Source: Pseudomonas wenzhouensis (GTDB lineage: Bacteria > Pseudomonadota > Gammaproteobacteria > Pseudomonadales > Pseudomonadaceae). Taken from it: a stretch of DNA of 64,000 bases. The stretch covers positions 3,782,001 to 3,846,000 of the forward strand of contig NZ_CP072610.1 in NCBI RefSeq assembly GCF_021029445.1, in the 5' to 3' direction. The notes under the pieces are model-generated. The model made no database searches and had not been told where the DNA came from. It worked only from the letters and a program-made list of their open reading frames with translations. Below are positions 36,724-45,465 of this stretch, one piece after another. Every line of letters begins with the position of its first letter. Positions within the stretch are counted from its first letter, which is position 1. Made by a program: the position numbers and the translations under genes.

Positions 36724-37572
36724 ATGCTGGCCAACAACAACTCCAATACGCAGGCACCTTGCATGGTCAACGGCTCCACAGAACTGGTCGCGATCGTCGG
36801 CTCGCCCATCGCCCAGGTCAAATCCCCGGAAAACTTCAATCGCTGGTTCGAAGGCAACGCTCTGAACCGGGTGATGCTGCCAATCGACATCAGCGCCCAG
36901 GCACTATCCTCCTTCATCGATACCCTGCGCGGCTGGCAGAACCTGCGCGGCTGCGTGGTGACCATTCCCTACAAGCAGCAGGTGGTCGAGCACCTCGACG
37001 AACTCAGCGAGCGCGCCAGCGCCCTGCGCTCGGTCAACGTGATTCGCCGCGAGGCTGACGGCCGCCTGATCGGCGACAACGTCGATGGTGAAGGCTTCCT
37101 CAACGCCGGCCGCCAGCAGGGTTTCGATGCCAAGGGCAAACGTGCGTTAGTCATCGGTGCCGGAGGCGTCGGCAGCGCCATCGCCTATTCGCTGTGCCAG
37201 GCCGGCGTTTCCGCCCTGAGCCTGTCCGACGTCAGCCATGAGCGTGTGGAGGCGCTGGCACAACTGCTACGCAGCGCCTTCCCCGAGCTGCCGGTCAGTA
37301 CCCGAGTCGACAGCCTGAGCGCGTTCGACCTGATCGCCAACGCCTCCCCGGTGGGCATGGGCGACAGCGGCGAGTTGCCGCTACCGCAAGCATTACTACA
37401 GAGCCTGCCGGCCAGCGCGCACGTAGCAGATGTGGTGACGGCCCCGGAAATCACACCCCTGCTGGCCCTGGCCAAAGCCCGTGGTTGCAGCATCCAAACC
37501 GGCCCGCAGATGGCCCTGGCACAAGCTGGCAACCTCGGCCACTTCATGGGCGCAACCGCGCTGGTTCTGTGA
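36724..37572 (+). CDS. Divergent shikimate-dehydrogenase-family oxidoreductase
   Basis: 282 residues from the ATG at 36724 (MLANNNSNTQ); MVNGSTELVAI at 36763 is an alternative start. It has VAIVGSPIAQVKSPENFNRWF in place of the usual SxSPxxHN. The catalytic Lys (TIPYKQQ) and Asp (GDNVDGEGF, where NTD is usual) are kept, and the Rossmann motif is VIGAGGVGSAIAYSL. The C-terminus reads QTGPQMALAQAGNLGHFMG instead of DGxxMLxxQA. This places it in the catabolic or uncharacterised AroE-like groups. It is 10 bp ahead of a ketosteroid-dehydrogenase-like gene, so it may oxidise a ring hydroxyl to the ketone that enzyme needs. Confidence 0.85.
   Translation: MLANNNSNTQAPCMVNGSTELVAIVGSPIAQVKSPENFNRWFEGNALNRVMLPIDISAQALSSFIDTLRGWQNLRGCVVTIPYKQQVVEHLDELSERASALRSVNVIRREADGRLIGDNVDGEGFLNAGRQQGFDAKGKRALVIGAGGVGSAIAYSLCQAGVSALSLSDVSHERVEALAQLLRSAFPELPVSTRVDSLSAFDLIANASPVGMGDSGELPLPQALLQSLPASAHVADVVTAPEITPLLALAKARGCSIQTGPQMALAQAGNLGHFMGATALVL
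36733..36740 (+). promoter_or_regulatory. Hfq/Crc CA-type motif at the start of the divergent dehydrogenase gene
   Basis: AACAACAA, continuing as AACAACAAC, lies within the first six codons after the ATG at 36724. Hfq/Crc binding here could block initiation. It also encodes the Asn run of the N-terminus, which is otherwise not part of the fold. Confidence 0.5.
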
Positions 37573-37582
37573 GGAGAATAGG

Positions 37583-39325
37583 ATGAACGCAGCCATTCAA
37601 ACTGCCACCACTCAAACCACTCCAGGCAACGCGCAGGTCTACGACCTGATCGTGCTGGGTAGCGGCGCAGCCGGTTTTGCCGCCGCCACCACCGCTTCCT
37701 GCCGTGGCTTAAAGGTGCTGATGGTGGAGAAGGCTTCCACCTTCGGCGGCACCTCGGCGATTTCCGGTGGCGCCGTATGGATCTATGGCACAGACCAGGC
37801 CAAGGCCGCTGGAGCCAAGGACAGCGCCGAGGCGATGCGCAGCTACCTGCAGCATGTGATCGGTGCCGGCTACGACGCAGAACTGATCGACGCCTTCATC
37901 GAGCGAGGCCATGAGGCGATGCGCTGGCTGCATGCCAACACCGAGTTGAGCTATAGCCTGCGCCCGCATTCGCCGGACTATTACCCAGATGCTCCCGGCG
38001 GCACCGAGCGCGGCCGCGCGCTGGAAATCGACGAGTACGACGGCAATCGTCTGGGCGAACACTTCGCCAAGCTGCGCATGCCGCCACCAGGCATGCTGCT
38101 GTTCGGCGGCATGATGGTGAACCGCGTCGACATCCAGCATTTTCTCAGCTTCCGTCGCTCGCCCGCCTCGCTGTGGCACTGCATCAAACTGATGAGCCGC
38201 TATGTGCTGGATCGCCTGCGCCACCCGCGCGGCACCCGCCTGACCACTGGCAACGCACTGATCGCTCGCCTGGCCACCACCGCGTTCGCCAATGGCGTGG
38301 AGCTGTGGCTGGACAGCCAGGCGCAGGAACTGATCATCGAGGACGGCGCCGTGCGCGGCGCCCGTATCACCCGCGATGGCCGCACGCAGGACGTACGCTC
38401 GCGTGGCGGCGTGGTCTGCGCCATGGGAGGTTTTGCTGCCAGCGCCATGGCTGCCGACTTCCGCCCGCCCAGCCCCGATCCGCATCTGAGCATGTCGCCG
38501 GCCAGCAACATCGGCGACGGCCTGCGCCTGAGCACAGCGGCCAATGCCGCAGCTGGAGAAGGCCTGGCAGCGAATTTCTTCTGGGCTCCGGTTTCCGAAG
38601 CAGTGCATGCCAATGGCGAACGCGAGCGCTTCCCGCATCTGGTGACCGACCGCGCCAAGCCCGGCGTGATTGCGGTCAACCAGGCCGCCCAGCGCTTCGT
38701 CAACGAATCCAACTCCTACCACCACTTCGTGCAGACCATGTTCGCCACAGGCAACACCCGTTGTTGGCTGATCTGTGATGCCACCGCGATGAGCAGCTAT
38801 GGCATGGGCCTGGCTCGGCCAAGCCCGGTGGACAACAGCGCACTGGTTGCCTCCGGCTACCTCAAGCAAGGCAAAACCATCGAGCAACTGGCGCAGAGCA
38901 TTGGCCTGGACCCGCTCGCCCTGCGCCAGACCCTCGAGCGCTACAACCAGGACGCTCGCCAAGGCGTCGACCGTGCGTTCGAAAAAGGCGGCAACAGCTA
39001 TAACCGCTACATGGGCGACCCGGCCCGCCGCCCGAACCCATGCCTGGCGCCACTGGAACGTGGCCCGTTTTACGCCATCGAGATCCATACCGGCGATCTC
39101 GGCTCGGCACGCGGCCTGCGTACCGACCGTTTCGCCAACGTACTGGACAACAACGGCAAGCCCATCGAAGGCCTGTACGCCGGCGGCAACGACATGAACT
39201 CGATCATGGACGGTACCTACCCCGGCCCCGGCATCACCCTCGGCCCGGGCCTGACCTTCGGCTACATCGCCGCCACCCATATCGCCGAGCGCCTCGCCTC
39301 GGCCACCACGACGCCCAAGGAGTAA
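37583..39325 (+). CDS. FAD-dependent oxidoreductase, 3-ketosteroid-dehydrogenase-like (copy 1)
   Basis: 580 residues from the ATG at 37583, with ribosome-binding site GAGGAGAATAGG. The FAD-binding motif is DLIVLGSGAAGFAAATTAS, then VEKASTFGGTSAISGGAVWI. The FAD_binding_2/ketosteroid-Delta1-dehydrogenase C-terminus is GNDMNSIMDGTYPGPGITLGPGLTFGY; the Tyr and the Gly four residues later (YPGPG) match catalytic positions known in KstD. It would introduce a double bond next to a ring ketone. The operon with the dehydrogenase before it, NIPSNAP, copy 2 and tctC suggests ring desaturation of an alicyclic keto acid. Substrate untested. Confidence 0.87.
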   Translation: MNAAIQTATTQTTPGNAQVYDLIVLGSGAAGFAAATTASCRGLKVLMVEKASTFGGTSAISGGAVWIYGTDQAKAAGAKDSAEAMRSYLQHVIGAGYDAELIDAFIERGHEAMRWLHANTELSYSLRPHSPDYYPDAPGGTERGRALEIDEYDGNRLGEHFAKLRMPPPGMLLFGGMMVNRVDIQHFLSFRRSPASLWHCIKLMSRYVLDRLRHPRGTRLTTGNALIARLATTAFANGVELWLDSQAQELIIEDGAVRGARITRDGRTQDVRSRGGVVCAMGGFAASAMAADFRPPSPDPHLSMSPASNIGDGLRLSTAANAAAGEGLAANFFWAPVSEAVHANGERERFPHLVTDRAKPGVIAVNQAAQRFVNESNSYHHFVQTMFATGNTRCWLICDATAMSSYGMGLARPSPVDNSALVASGYLKQGKTIEQLAQSIGLDPLALRQTLERYNQDARQGVDRAFEKGGNSYNRYMGDPARRPNPCLAPLERGPFYAIEIHTGDLGSARGLRTDRFANVLDNNGKPIEGLYAGGNDMNSIMDGTYPGPGITLGPGLTFGYIAATHIAERLASATTTPKE

Positions 39326-39328
39326 TTC

Positions 39329-39649
39329 ATGTTCTACGAAATGCGCACCTACACCCTCAAACCTACCCGCATGGCCGATTGGCTGGCCCTGTATCAGAGC
39401 GATGCGCTGGCCGTACAGAGCGAGCACCTGGGGCAACTCGTCGGTTTCTTCACCACCGAGTTCGGTGAAGCCAATCAGGTGGTGCACATCTGGGCTTACG
39501 ACAGCCTAGATGATCGCAGCAAGCGCCGCGCCGCCATGGCTGCCGACCCGCGTTGGGCTGCCTTCGGCCGCAAGAACAAGGAATTGGATGCGGTCGTCAC
39601 CCTGGAGTCGCGCATCTTGCGACCGACCGGGTTCTCGCCCCTGCAGTGA
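39329..39649 (+). CDS. NIPSNAP-family small protein
   Basis: 106 residues with the ferredoxin-like dimeric alpha-beta-barrel pattern of NIPSNAP: EMRTYTLKPTRMADWLALYQ, LVGFFTTEFGEANQVVHIWAYDSLDDRSKRRAAMAADPRW. No catalytic residues are assignable; relatives occur beside catabolic oxidoreductases. Located between two ketosteroid-dehydrogenase-like genes with a 3-bp gap to copy 1. Confidence 0.86.
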   Translation: MFYEMRTYTLKPTRMADWLALYQSDALAVQSEHLGQLVGFFTTEFGEANQVVHIWAYDSLDDRSKRRAAMAADPRWAAFGRKNKELDAVVTLESRILRPTGFSPLQ

Positions 39650-39715
39650 CCTGACCTAGCTTCCTACCCACTACAAACGCAGGCGCCACGGTGCCTGCGC
39701 AGGACTCGCTCGCCC

Positions 39716-41473
39716 ATGCAAAACGACAAGAACAAGCAGGCTAGGCGTACGCTCGACTGTGACGTACTGGTGATCGGCTCCGGCGCTGCCGGGCTGGCAG
39801 CGGCAGTGACCGCGGCAGAGCATGGTTTGAGCGTGGTGGTCGCGGAAAAGGCCGAACAACTCGGCGGCACCAGCGCCTGGTCCGGCGGCTGGCTATGGAT
39901 ACCGCGCAACCCGCTGGCCAAGGCTGAAGGTATGGTCGAAGAAGGCGATGCGCCAGAGCGCTACCTGCGCGAGCAGACCCATTGTCAGCGACTCGACGCG
40001 CTGCAGCAGGCCTACCTGCAACGCGGCCCGGAGATGGTCGAGTTCTTCCACAAGCGTACTGCCGTGCAGTTCTACTCAGGCAGCCGCATGCCGGACATGC
40101 GCGATGGCGATGGTTCGGCAGCCGGCGGGCGCTCGTTGTGCGCCCAGCCGTTCGACGGACGCCTACTCGGCGACGAACTTAAACGGATGCGCGCACCGCT
40201 GGATATCGTCAGCCTTTTCGGCATGGGCATCGCCGGCGGCGCCGACATGGCGGCCTTCTTCAACACCCGACGCTCACCACGCGCCGCCCTGCATGTGGCC
40301 AGCCGTCTGCTGCGTCATATGCGCGACTGCCTGCTACAAGGTCGCGGCATGCAACTGGTCAACGGCAACGCATTGGTGGCGCGCCTGCTACGTAGCGCCC
40401 TGGATCGCCAAGTTGAGCTGTTATGTGCCAGTCCCGCTCGCCAACTGTTGCACGAAAACGGTCGGGTCTACGGCGCCGTGCTGCAACAGGCGCAGGGCGA
40501 ACTGCTGGTCAATGCGCGCCGCGGCGTGGTACTGGCCTGCGGCGGCTTTCCCCATGATCGCCAGCGCATCGCCCAACTGATCGCGCACGCCCCCACCGGT
40601 ACCGGACATCACAGCGCCGCCCCGCTGGAAAACAGTGGCGATGGCCTGCGCCTGGGCGAAGCGGTAGGGGCCGTGGTCGCTGCAGACCTGGCGCATGCCG
40701 GCGCCTGGGCACCGGTCTCGCGCGTGCCGCGTCGTGATGGCAGCATCGGCAACTTCCCGCATCTGGTCGACCGGGCCAAACCGGGCTTCATCGCCGTGCG
40801 TCGTGATGGCAAGCGCTTCACCAACGAAGCCGATTGTTATCACGACTTCATGAACGCGCTGATCGAGGCCACGCCCGCTGGCGAGCCCATCGAAGCCTGG
40901 CTGATCTGCGACGCCAGGGCGCGCTGGCGCTACGGCATTGGCTGGGCCAAGCCCCTGCCATTCAGCGATGGCTACTACCAGCGTTGTGGCTATCTGCACA
41001 GCGGCACCAACAGCGCCGAACTCGCGGCCCGCTGCGCCATCGATGCGCCGGCACTGCAAGCCACGCTGGAGCGCTTCAATCGCTTCGCCAGCCAAGGTGA
41101 AGACCCCGATTTCCAGCGCGGTCGCTCGGCCTACAACCGAGCCCAGGGCGAGGTGCTACAGCAGCCCAATGCCTCATTGCGCGCCCTGCGCGGACGCCTC
41201 TACGCGGTGAAGTTGCACCCCGGCAGCCTGGGCACCTTTGCCGGCCTGCGCACCGATGCCGACGCGCGCGTATTGGACGGTGACAGCCACGTAATCAGCG
41301 GACTGTTCGCCGTGGGCAACGATATGAACAGCGTGATGGCCGGCCATTACCCCAGCGGCGGCATCACCCTTGGCCCCGCGCTGACCTTCGGTTACCTGGC
41401 CGGCCTGGCGCTGGCCAACGCCAGCACATCCTGCCACCTCACTCTCACCCGGCAGGAGGCACAGGCGCTGTAG
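39716..41473 (+). CDS. FAD-dependent oxidoreductase, 3-ketosteroid-dehydrogenase-like (copy 2)
   Basis: 585 residues. FAD motif DVLVIGSGAAGLAAAVTAAEHG with VEK-like AEKAEQLGGTSAWSGGWLWIPRNPLA, and C-terminal GNDMNSVMAGHYPSGGITLGPALTFGY, keeping the Tyr and the Gly at +4 (YPSGG). More similar by eye to copy 3 (56705) than to copy 1. In the same operon as copy 1, so the two could catalyse successive desaturations, as two separate enzymes do in the cyclohexanecarboxylate aromatisation route (inference). Confidence 0.86.
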   Translation: MQNDKNKQARRTLDCDVLVIGSGAAGLAAAVTAAEHGLSVVVAEKAEQLGGTSAWSGGWLWIPRNPLAKAEGMVEEGDAPERYLREQTHCQRLDALQQAYLQRGPEMVEFFHKRTAVQFYSGSRMPDMRDGDGSAAGGRSLCAQPFDGRLLGDELKRMRAPLDIVSLFGMGIAGGADMAAFFNTRRSPRAALHVASRLLRHMRDCLLQGRGMQLVNGNALVARLLRSALDRQVELLCASPARQLLHENGRVYGAVLQQAQGELLVNARRGVVLACGGFPHDRQRIAQLIAHAPTGTGHHSAAPLENSGDGLRLGEAVGAVVAADLAHAGAWAPVSRVPRRDGSIGNFPHLVDRAKPGFIAVRRDGKRFTNEADCYHDFMNALIEATPAGEPIEAWLICDARARWRYGIGWAKPLPFSDGYYQRCGYLHSGTNSAELAARCAIDAPALQATLERFNRFASQGEDPDFQRGRSAYNRAQGEVLQQPNASLRALRGRLYAVKLHPGSLGTFAGLRTDADARVLDGDSHVISGLFAVGNDMNSVMAGHYPSGGITLGPALTFGYLAGLALANASTSCHLTLTRQEAQAL

Positions 41474-41518
41474 CTGGGCGCCTCGTCTGCTCTCGACTCA
41501 CCAGCAAGACAAGGTATA

Positions 41519-41538
41519 CCCCGGCCTGAACAGGGGTT
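41519..41538 (+). promoter_or_regulatory. Leader hairpin of tctC1
   Basis: ACCCC and GGGGT arms around GGCCTGAACA, 30 bases before the tctC1 start. The same hairpin precedes tctC2 as GCCCC and GGGGC: the closing pair has changed on both sides, which argues for a selected RNA structure. Confidence 0.5.
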
Positions 41539-41542
41539 CACA

Positions 41543-41550
41543 ACAACAAC
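41543..41550 (+). promoter_or_regulatory. Hfq/Crc CA-type motif before tctC1
   Basis: AACAACAA between the leader hairpin and the GGAGA ribosome-binding site, 17 bases before the ATG at 41568. Confidence 0.6.
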
Positions 41551-41567
41551 CGATGGAGAACATCCAC

Positions 41568-42569
41568 ATGCTCAAATCCCTACTGACCGGCGCAGCTCTC
41601 GGACTCAGCGCCCTCAGCATCACATTACCGGCTCACGCCACCTACCCCGAACGCAGTATCCAGGCCATAGTCCCATGGGGTGCCGGTGGCGCCACCGATA
41701 ACGTGATGCGCAGCCTGAGCGCTCATGTCGAGAAAGAACTTGGCACCAAGCTGGTCATCACCAACCGTCCTGGCGGCACCGCGCTCATCGGTGGCACCTA
41801 CGTCAGGCAGCAACGCCCCAACGGTTATACCCTGCTGCTGGGCGCAGAAAACCCGCAGCTATATCAAGTGATGGGCCTGGCGGACTTCGACTACAGCGCC
41901 TTCTACCCGATCAACATCATTGCCCAGAACAACGTTCTGATCGCAGTCAAAGCCGACAGCCCATGGAAAACCATGGACGACCTGCTCGATGCCATCCGCC
42001 AGGGCGAGGGCAATATCCGTATGGGCAGTACCGGCGTTGGAGCGTTACAGAACACCGTTTTCTCGATGTTCCGTGCAGTTGAAGATCTCAAGGTTCGAGA
42101 AGTCAACTTCCAAGGCGAAGGCCCGATCGTCAGTGCTCTGCTTGGTGGGCATATCGACTTCACGCCACTGTCCTTCGCCGCCAGCAAAGAGATGGTTGCG
42201 TCAGGGAAATTCCGCGCATTGGCAGTATTTTCCACGGATGAGCTGCCAGAACTGCCAGGCGTTGAGCCAATCACCAAAACCCTGCCGGACTTGGCGCAGT
42301 ACCTGCCATGGGGCCCGTTCTACGGCGTGTTCGTCCACAAGGACACCCCGGACGAGATCAAGCAAGTGCTGGTCAAGGCTTACGCCAATGCGGTGGCGAG
42401 CGATGACTACCAGGCTTTCCTGAAGAACTTCGGCGCCCAAACCCTGAACATCCACGGAGACGATGCCGCAACCTTCCTCAACCGCTGGCAGTCAGTCACC
42501 ACCTGGTCGATGTACAAGGCCAAGGCGGTATCAATCTCGCCGGAGTCGGTCGGCATCGCCAAACCATAG
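41568..42569 (+). CDS. Tripartite tricarboxylate transporter substrate-binding protein TctC (paralogue 1)
   Basis: Periplasmic binding protein of the Bug/TctC family. 333 residues from the ATG at 41568 (MLKSLLTGAA), chosen because GGAGA lies 8 bases before it. Sec signal ends at LPAHA. Family blocks YPERSIQAIVPWGAGGATDNVMR and NRPGGTALIGG, and PEYLPWGPFYGVFVHKDTP-like segments near the C-terminus. Very similar throughout to the TctC at 52057 (about 60% by eye), with a related leader. Its operon lacks TctA and TctB, so it should use the TctBA at 49991-51988 or serve as a sensor. Confidence 0.92.
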   Translation: MLKSLLTGAALGLSALSITLPAHATYPERSIQAIVPWGAGGATDNVMRSLSAHVEKELGTKLVITNRPGGTALIGGTYVRQQRPNGYTLLLGAENPQLYQVMGLADFDYSAFYPINIIAQNNVLIAVKADSPWKTMDDLLDAIRQGEGNIRMGSTGVGALQNTVFSMFRAVEDLKVREVNFQGEGPIVSALLGGHIDFTPLSFAASKEMVASGKFRALAVFSTDELPELPGVEPITKTLPDLAQYLPWGPFYGVFVHKDTPDEIKQVLVKAYANAVASDDYQAFLKNFGAQTLNIHGDDAATFLNRWQSVTTWSMYKAKAVSISPESVGIAKP

Positions 42570-42579
42570 AGGACAAAAA

Positions 42580-42607
42580 AGCCCCTGTCAGTGAGATGAC
42601 AGGGGCT
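42580..42607. terminator. Bidirectional terminator between tctC1 and tetR
   Basis: GCCCCTGTCA and TGACAGGGGC arms around a 6-base loop. On the minus strand it is followed by TTTTTT, a clear terminator for the tetR gene, and it also folds at the end of tctC1. Confidence 0.8.
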
Positions 42608-42622
42608 CCTGGGATGCGCGAA

Positions 42623-43294
42623 CTAACGCTGCACGAAGCGCAGCACAGCCTCGCAGATCATGTCTTTGTGACGCTGTTTTATCTCATCACCCTGAAAGTC
42701 GATGGCAAAAATATGCCCAAAGGTATGCCGGTTCGATACGCGGTAAAAACAGAACGAGCTCATCAGCAAGTGTACGTCCAGCACATTGATGCCTGGGCGG
42801 AACACGCCCTCTTCCTCGCCGCGGCGCAGGGTCTTGCCGAGGGTATCGAGCACCACGTTGCTCATCTGGCGGATGACCGGCGACTGCTTGACGTATTCGC
42901 CGTAGTGGATGTTCTCGATGCTGACGATGCGCACGAAGTCGACGTTGCGGTCATGGTGATCGAAGGTGAACTCCACCAGCCGACGAATCGCCAGGACCGG
43001 CGGCAGCGAGGCCAGGTCGAGGCGACTCTCGGTGCCGCGAATATCGCCGTAGAGCTTGACCAGCACTTCGAGGTAGAGCTGCTCCTTGCTGCCGAAGTAG
43101 TAGTAGATCATCCGCTTGGACGTGGCGGTGCGCTCGGCAATGGCGTCCACACGCGCCCCGGACAGCCCCTGCTGGACGAACTCGGTGATGGCAGCCTGGA
43201 GAATGCTTTCGCGGGTCTTCTCCGGATTGTTCTTACGTACCTTGCGCACCACCTCAGGAGGTTGGCTGGCCAGGTTGGCAACGGCTTCGGTCAT
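42623..43294 (-). CDS. TetR-family regulator
   Basis: 223 residues from the ATG at 43294 (MTEAVANLAS). The HTH (about 25-75) has RESILQAAITEFVQQGLSGARVDAIAERTATSKRMIYYYFGSKEQLY. The C-terminal ligand domain is unspecified. It follows quiC1 in the same direction 98 bp downstream, so it is probably part of that unit and may autoregulate. It is the best candidate to bind the 14-bp ACTAACCAGTTCGT palindromes found upstream of quiC1, tctB and aroQ. Confidence 0.88.
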   Translation of the reverse strand: MTEAVANLASQPPEVVRKVRKNNPEKTRESILQAAITEFVQQGLSGARVDAIAERTATSKRMIYYYFGSKEQLYLEVLVKLYGDIRGTESRLDLASLPPVLAIRRLVEFTFDHHDRNVDFVRIVSIENIHYGEYVKQSPVIRQMSNVVLDTLGKTLRRGEEEGVFRPGINVLDVHLLMSSFCFYRVSNRHTFGHIFAIDFQGDEIKQRHKDMICEAVLRFVQR

Positions 43295-43392
43295 ACGGCA
43301 ATGGTCTTTTTTATAGGTATGGGTAGTGCGGATTATGGCAGGCCGCACAGACGTCGTGCAGCGGCAACCGAAGGGTTGCCGCATCGCCCGCC

Positions 43393-45300
43393 TTACAACC
43401 GCGGCCGCTTCAAACCGCCGCTACGCGCCTTGGCCATGGCCGCCAGGCGTACCGCGACGTTGGCCGCGCCATAGCCCACGTAGCCACCCTTGCGCTGAAT
43501 GATTTCGAAGAAGAAACGCTCCTCGAACGGCTCGGTGTAGACGTGAAACAGCTCGCCACCCTGAGCATCGCGGTCATACAGCACGTTGTAGTAGGCCAGC
43601 TCGCTGAGAAACTCGTCGTCGAAGTCGAAACGGGCAGCCAGATCATCGTAGTAGTTCAGCGGGATCTCCAGCAGCGGCACGCCGGCCTCCTTGGCCCGCG
43701 CCACTTCGGCGAAGATGTCCTCGCAGGAGAACGCGATGTGATGCACGCCGGAGCCCTGGTAGCTGGACAAGGCATGAGCAATCGCGGTGTTGCGGTTCTC
43801 GGAGATGTTCAGCGGCAGACGGATCGAGCTGCAACGGCTGCGGATCGCGCGGCTTTTCACCAGACCGTAAGGATCGGGCAGCACCACTTCGTCATCGGCC
43901 TCGAAGTCCAGTAGGCTCTTGTAGAAGAGCACCCAACTGTCCATGGAGTCGGCCGGCAGTGCCAGCGCCATATGGTCGATGCGCTGCAGCCCGCCACTGG
44001 CCTGGACGCTGGCATCCAGAGTGAAGTCGCTGTGGTAGATGGTCTGCTCCTCGGCAGCCTGCTCCACCAGGTAGATCAGGCTACCGTCCGGAGCGCGTAC
44101 AGCCGGGATTTCCCGCTCGTTGGGGCCGACCAGACCACGATAGGGCTGGCCGCGATAGTCACATGCGCGCTGCAGCGCCTCGGCGCCATTCCTTACCCGC
44201 AGGGCCGTGGCGCAGAGTGACGGGCCGTGCGACTCGAAGAAATTGTGGGCGAAGGAATAGGGCTCGGCGTTGAGCACGATATTGATATCGCCCTGACGCA
44301 GCAGGCTGACAGCCTTGGAACGATGCTGCCCGGCATGGGCGAACCCCAGGCGCTCCAACCAGCCGGACAGGCGCGCACCGACGGCCTCGTCGACGGCGAA
44401 CTCGAGAAACTCCACACCGTCGTAGCGGTGCGCCACAGGCGGGGCGAAAAGCACGCCGGGCTCGATCTGATAGCCCTCCTTCTCCAGGCGCTTGCGGGTC
44501 TTTTCTTCCAGGTAGAGCAGCGAACGCAGGCCGTCGGCAGCGTTCTGCCGTGGCGGCGCGGCGCGGAAGCCGTCGTTGAAGATTTCCAGCGACAGCGGGC
44601 CGCGATAGCCGGTGCGCAGAATCGGCGCGAGGAAACCGGCCAGGTCGAACTCGCCCTGCCCCGGGAAGCAGCGGAAGTGGCGGCTCCACTCCAGCACGTC
44701 CATGGCCAGGATCGGTGCATCGGCCATCTGTACGAAGAAAATCTTGTCGCCCGGAATATCGGCGATGGCGCGAGGGTCACCCTTGAGCGACAGGGTATGG
44801 AAACTGTCGAGGATGACTCCGACGGCCGGATGGTCGGCCTGGCGCACCAGGTTCCACACCTGCTGGTAGGTGTTGACATGACGGCCCCAGGCCAGCGCTT
44901 CGTAACCGATACGCAGGCCGCGCGCGCCTGCACGCTCGCCGAGCAGGCGCAGGTCATCGATGAGGATTTCTTCGTCACCCAGCGAGTCGGCGGCGACGTT
45001 GCTGCACACCAGCACCAGGTCGGTACCCAGCTCCTGCATCAGGTCGAATTTGCGCTCGGCACGGTCGATGTTGCGCTGCAGACGATCGCGGCGGCAGCCC
45101 TCGAAATCACGGAACGGCTGGAACAGGGTGATGGCCAGGCCCAGGTCGGCGCAGCGCTTGCGAATCTCGCTGGGGCTGCCGTCGTAATAGAGCAGGTCGT
45201 TCTCGAAGATTTCCACACCGTCGAAACCCGCAGCGGCGATGGCTTCGAGCTTCTCGGGCAGGGTACCGCTGAGGGAAACGGTGGCAATTGAACGCTGCAT
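43393..45300 (-). CDS. quiC1: 3-dehydroshikimate dehydratase with C-terminal VOC (HPPD-like) domain
   Basis: Converts 3-dehydroshikimate to protocatechuate. 635 residues from the ATG at 45300 (MQRSIATVSL). The N-terminal TIM barrel (about 1-285) shows GYEALAWGRHVN, ILDSFHTLSLKGDP, the HFRCFPGQGEFDL block and SLEIFNDGF, supplying the metal-ligand acidic residues and His. The C-terminal half (about 290-635) resembles 4-hydroxyphenylpyruvate dioxygenase, with VOC metal ligands in RIDHMALALP, GVHHIAFSCED and FFFEIIQRKGG. This two-domain form is known from P. putida QuiC1. It links the island to the pca genes at 59661-64000. Confidence 0.93.
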   Translation of the reverse strand: MQRSIATVSLSGTLPEKLEAIAAAGFDGVEIFENDLLYYDGSPSEIRKRCADLGLAITLFQPFRDFEGCRRDRLQRNIDRAERKFDLMQELGTDLVLVCSNVAADSLGDEEILIDDLRLLGERAGARGLRIGYEALAWGRHVNTYQQVWNLVRQADHPAVGVILDSFHTLSLKGDPRAIADIPGDKIFFVQMADAPILAMDVLEWSRHFRCFPGQGEFDLAGFLAPILRTGYRGPLSLEIFNDGFRAAPPRQNAADGLRSLLYLEEKTRKRLEKEGYQIEPGVLFAPPVAHRYDGVEFLEFAVDEAVGARLSGWLERLGFAHAGQHRSKAVSLLRQGDINIVLNAEPYSFAHNFFESHGPSLCATALRVRNGAEALQRACDYRGQPYRGLVGPNEREIPAVRAPDGSLIYLVEQAAEEQTIYHSDFTLDASVQASGGLQRIDHMALALPADSMDSWVLFYKSLLDFEADDEVVLPDPYGLVKSRAIRSRCSSIRLPLNISENRNTAIAHALSSYQGSGVHHIAFSCEDIFAEVARAKEAGVPLLEIPLNYYDDLAARFDFDDEFLSELAYYNVLYDRDAQGGELFHVYTEPFEERFFFEIIQRKGGYVGYGAANVAVRLAAMAKARSGGLKRPRL

Positions 45301-45446
45301 AGTCGGCTCCGGGCTTAAGCGGCGCCGTGGCAGGCAAAGTGAGGTCGAGATGCTCCAGAGCCTCACTCGGCCGGTTGGTCGGCGCTCATGGATTGTTCGT
45401 AGCCTGGATTATTGGCAGGGTTGGGACTGCCGGCAATGCAAAATGG

Positions 45447-45460
45447 ACGAACTGGTTAGT
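45447..45460. promoter_or_regulatory. TetR-type palindrome upstream of quiC1
   Basis: Reads ACTAACCAGTTCGT on the minus strand, identical over 14 bases to the copy upstream of tctB. It sits 5 bp from an IclR-type box. Confidence 0.6.
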
Positions 45461-45465
45461 TTTCT

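Noticed and set aside
37709..39487. A 592-codon minus-strand frame opposite flavoprotein copy 1
   Set aside because: Antisense to a gene with clear FAD and KstD motifs; no motif of its own.
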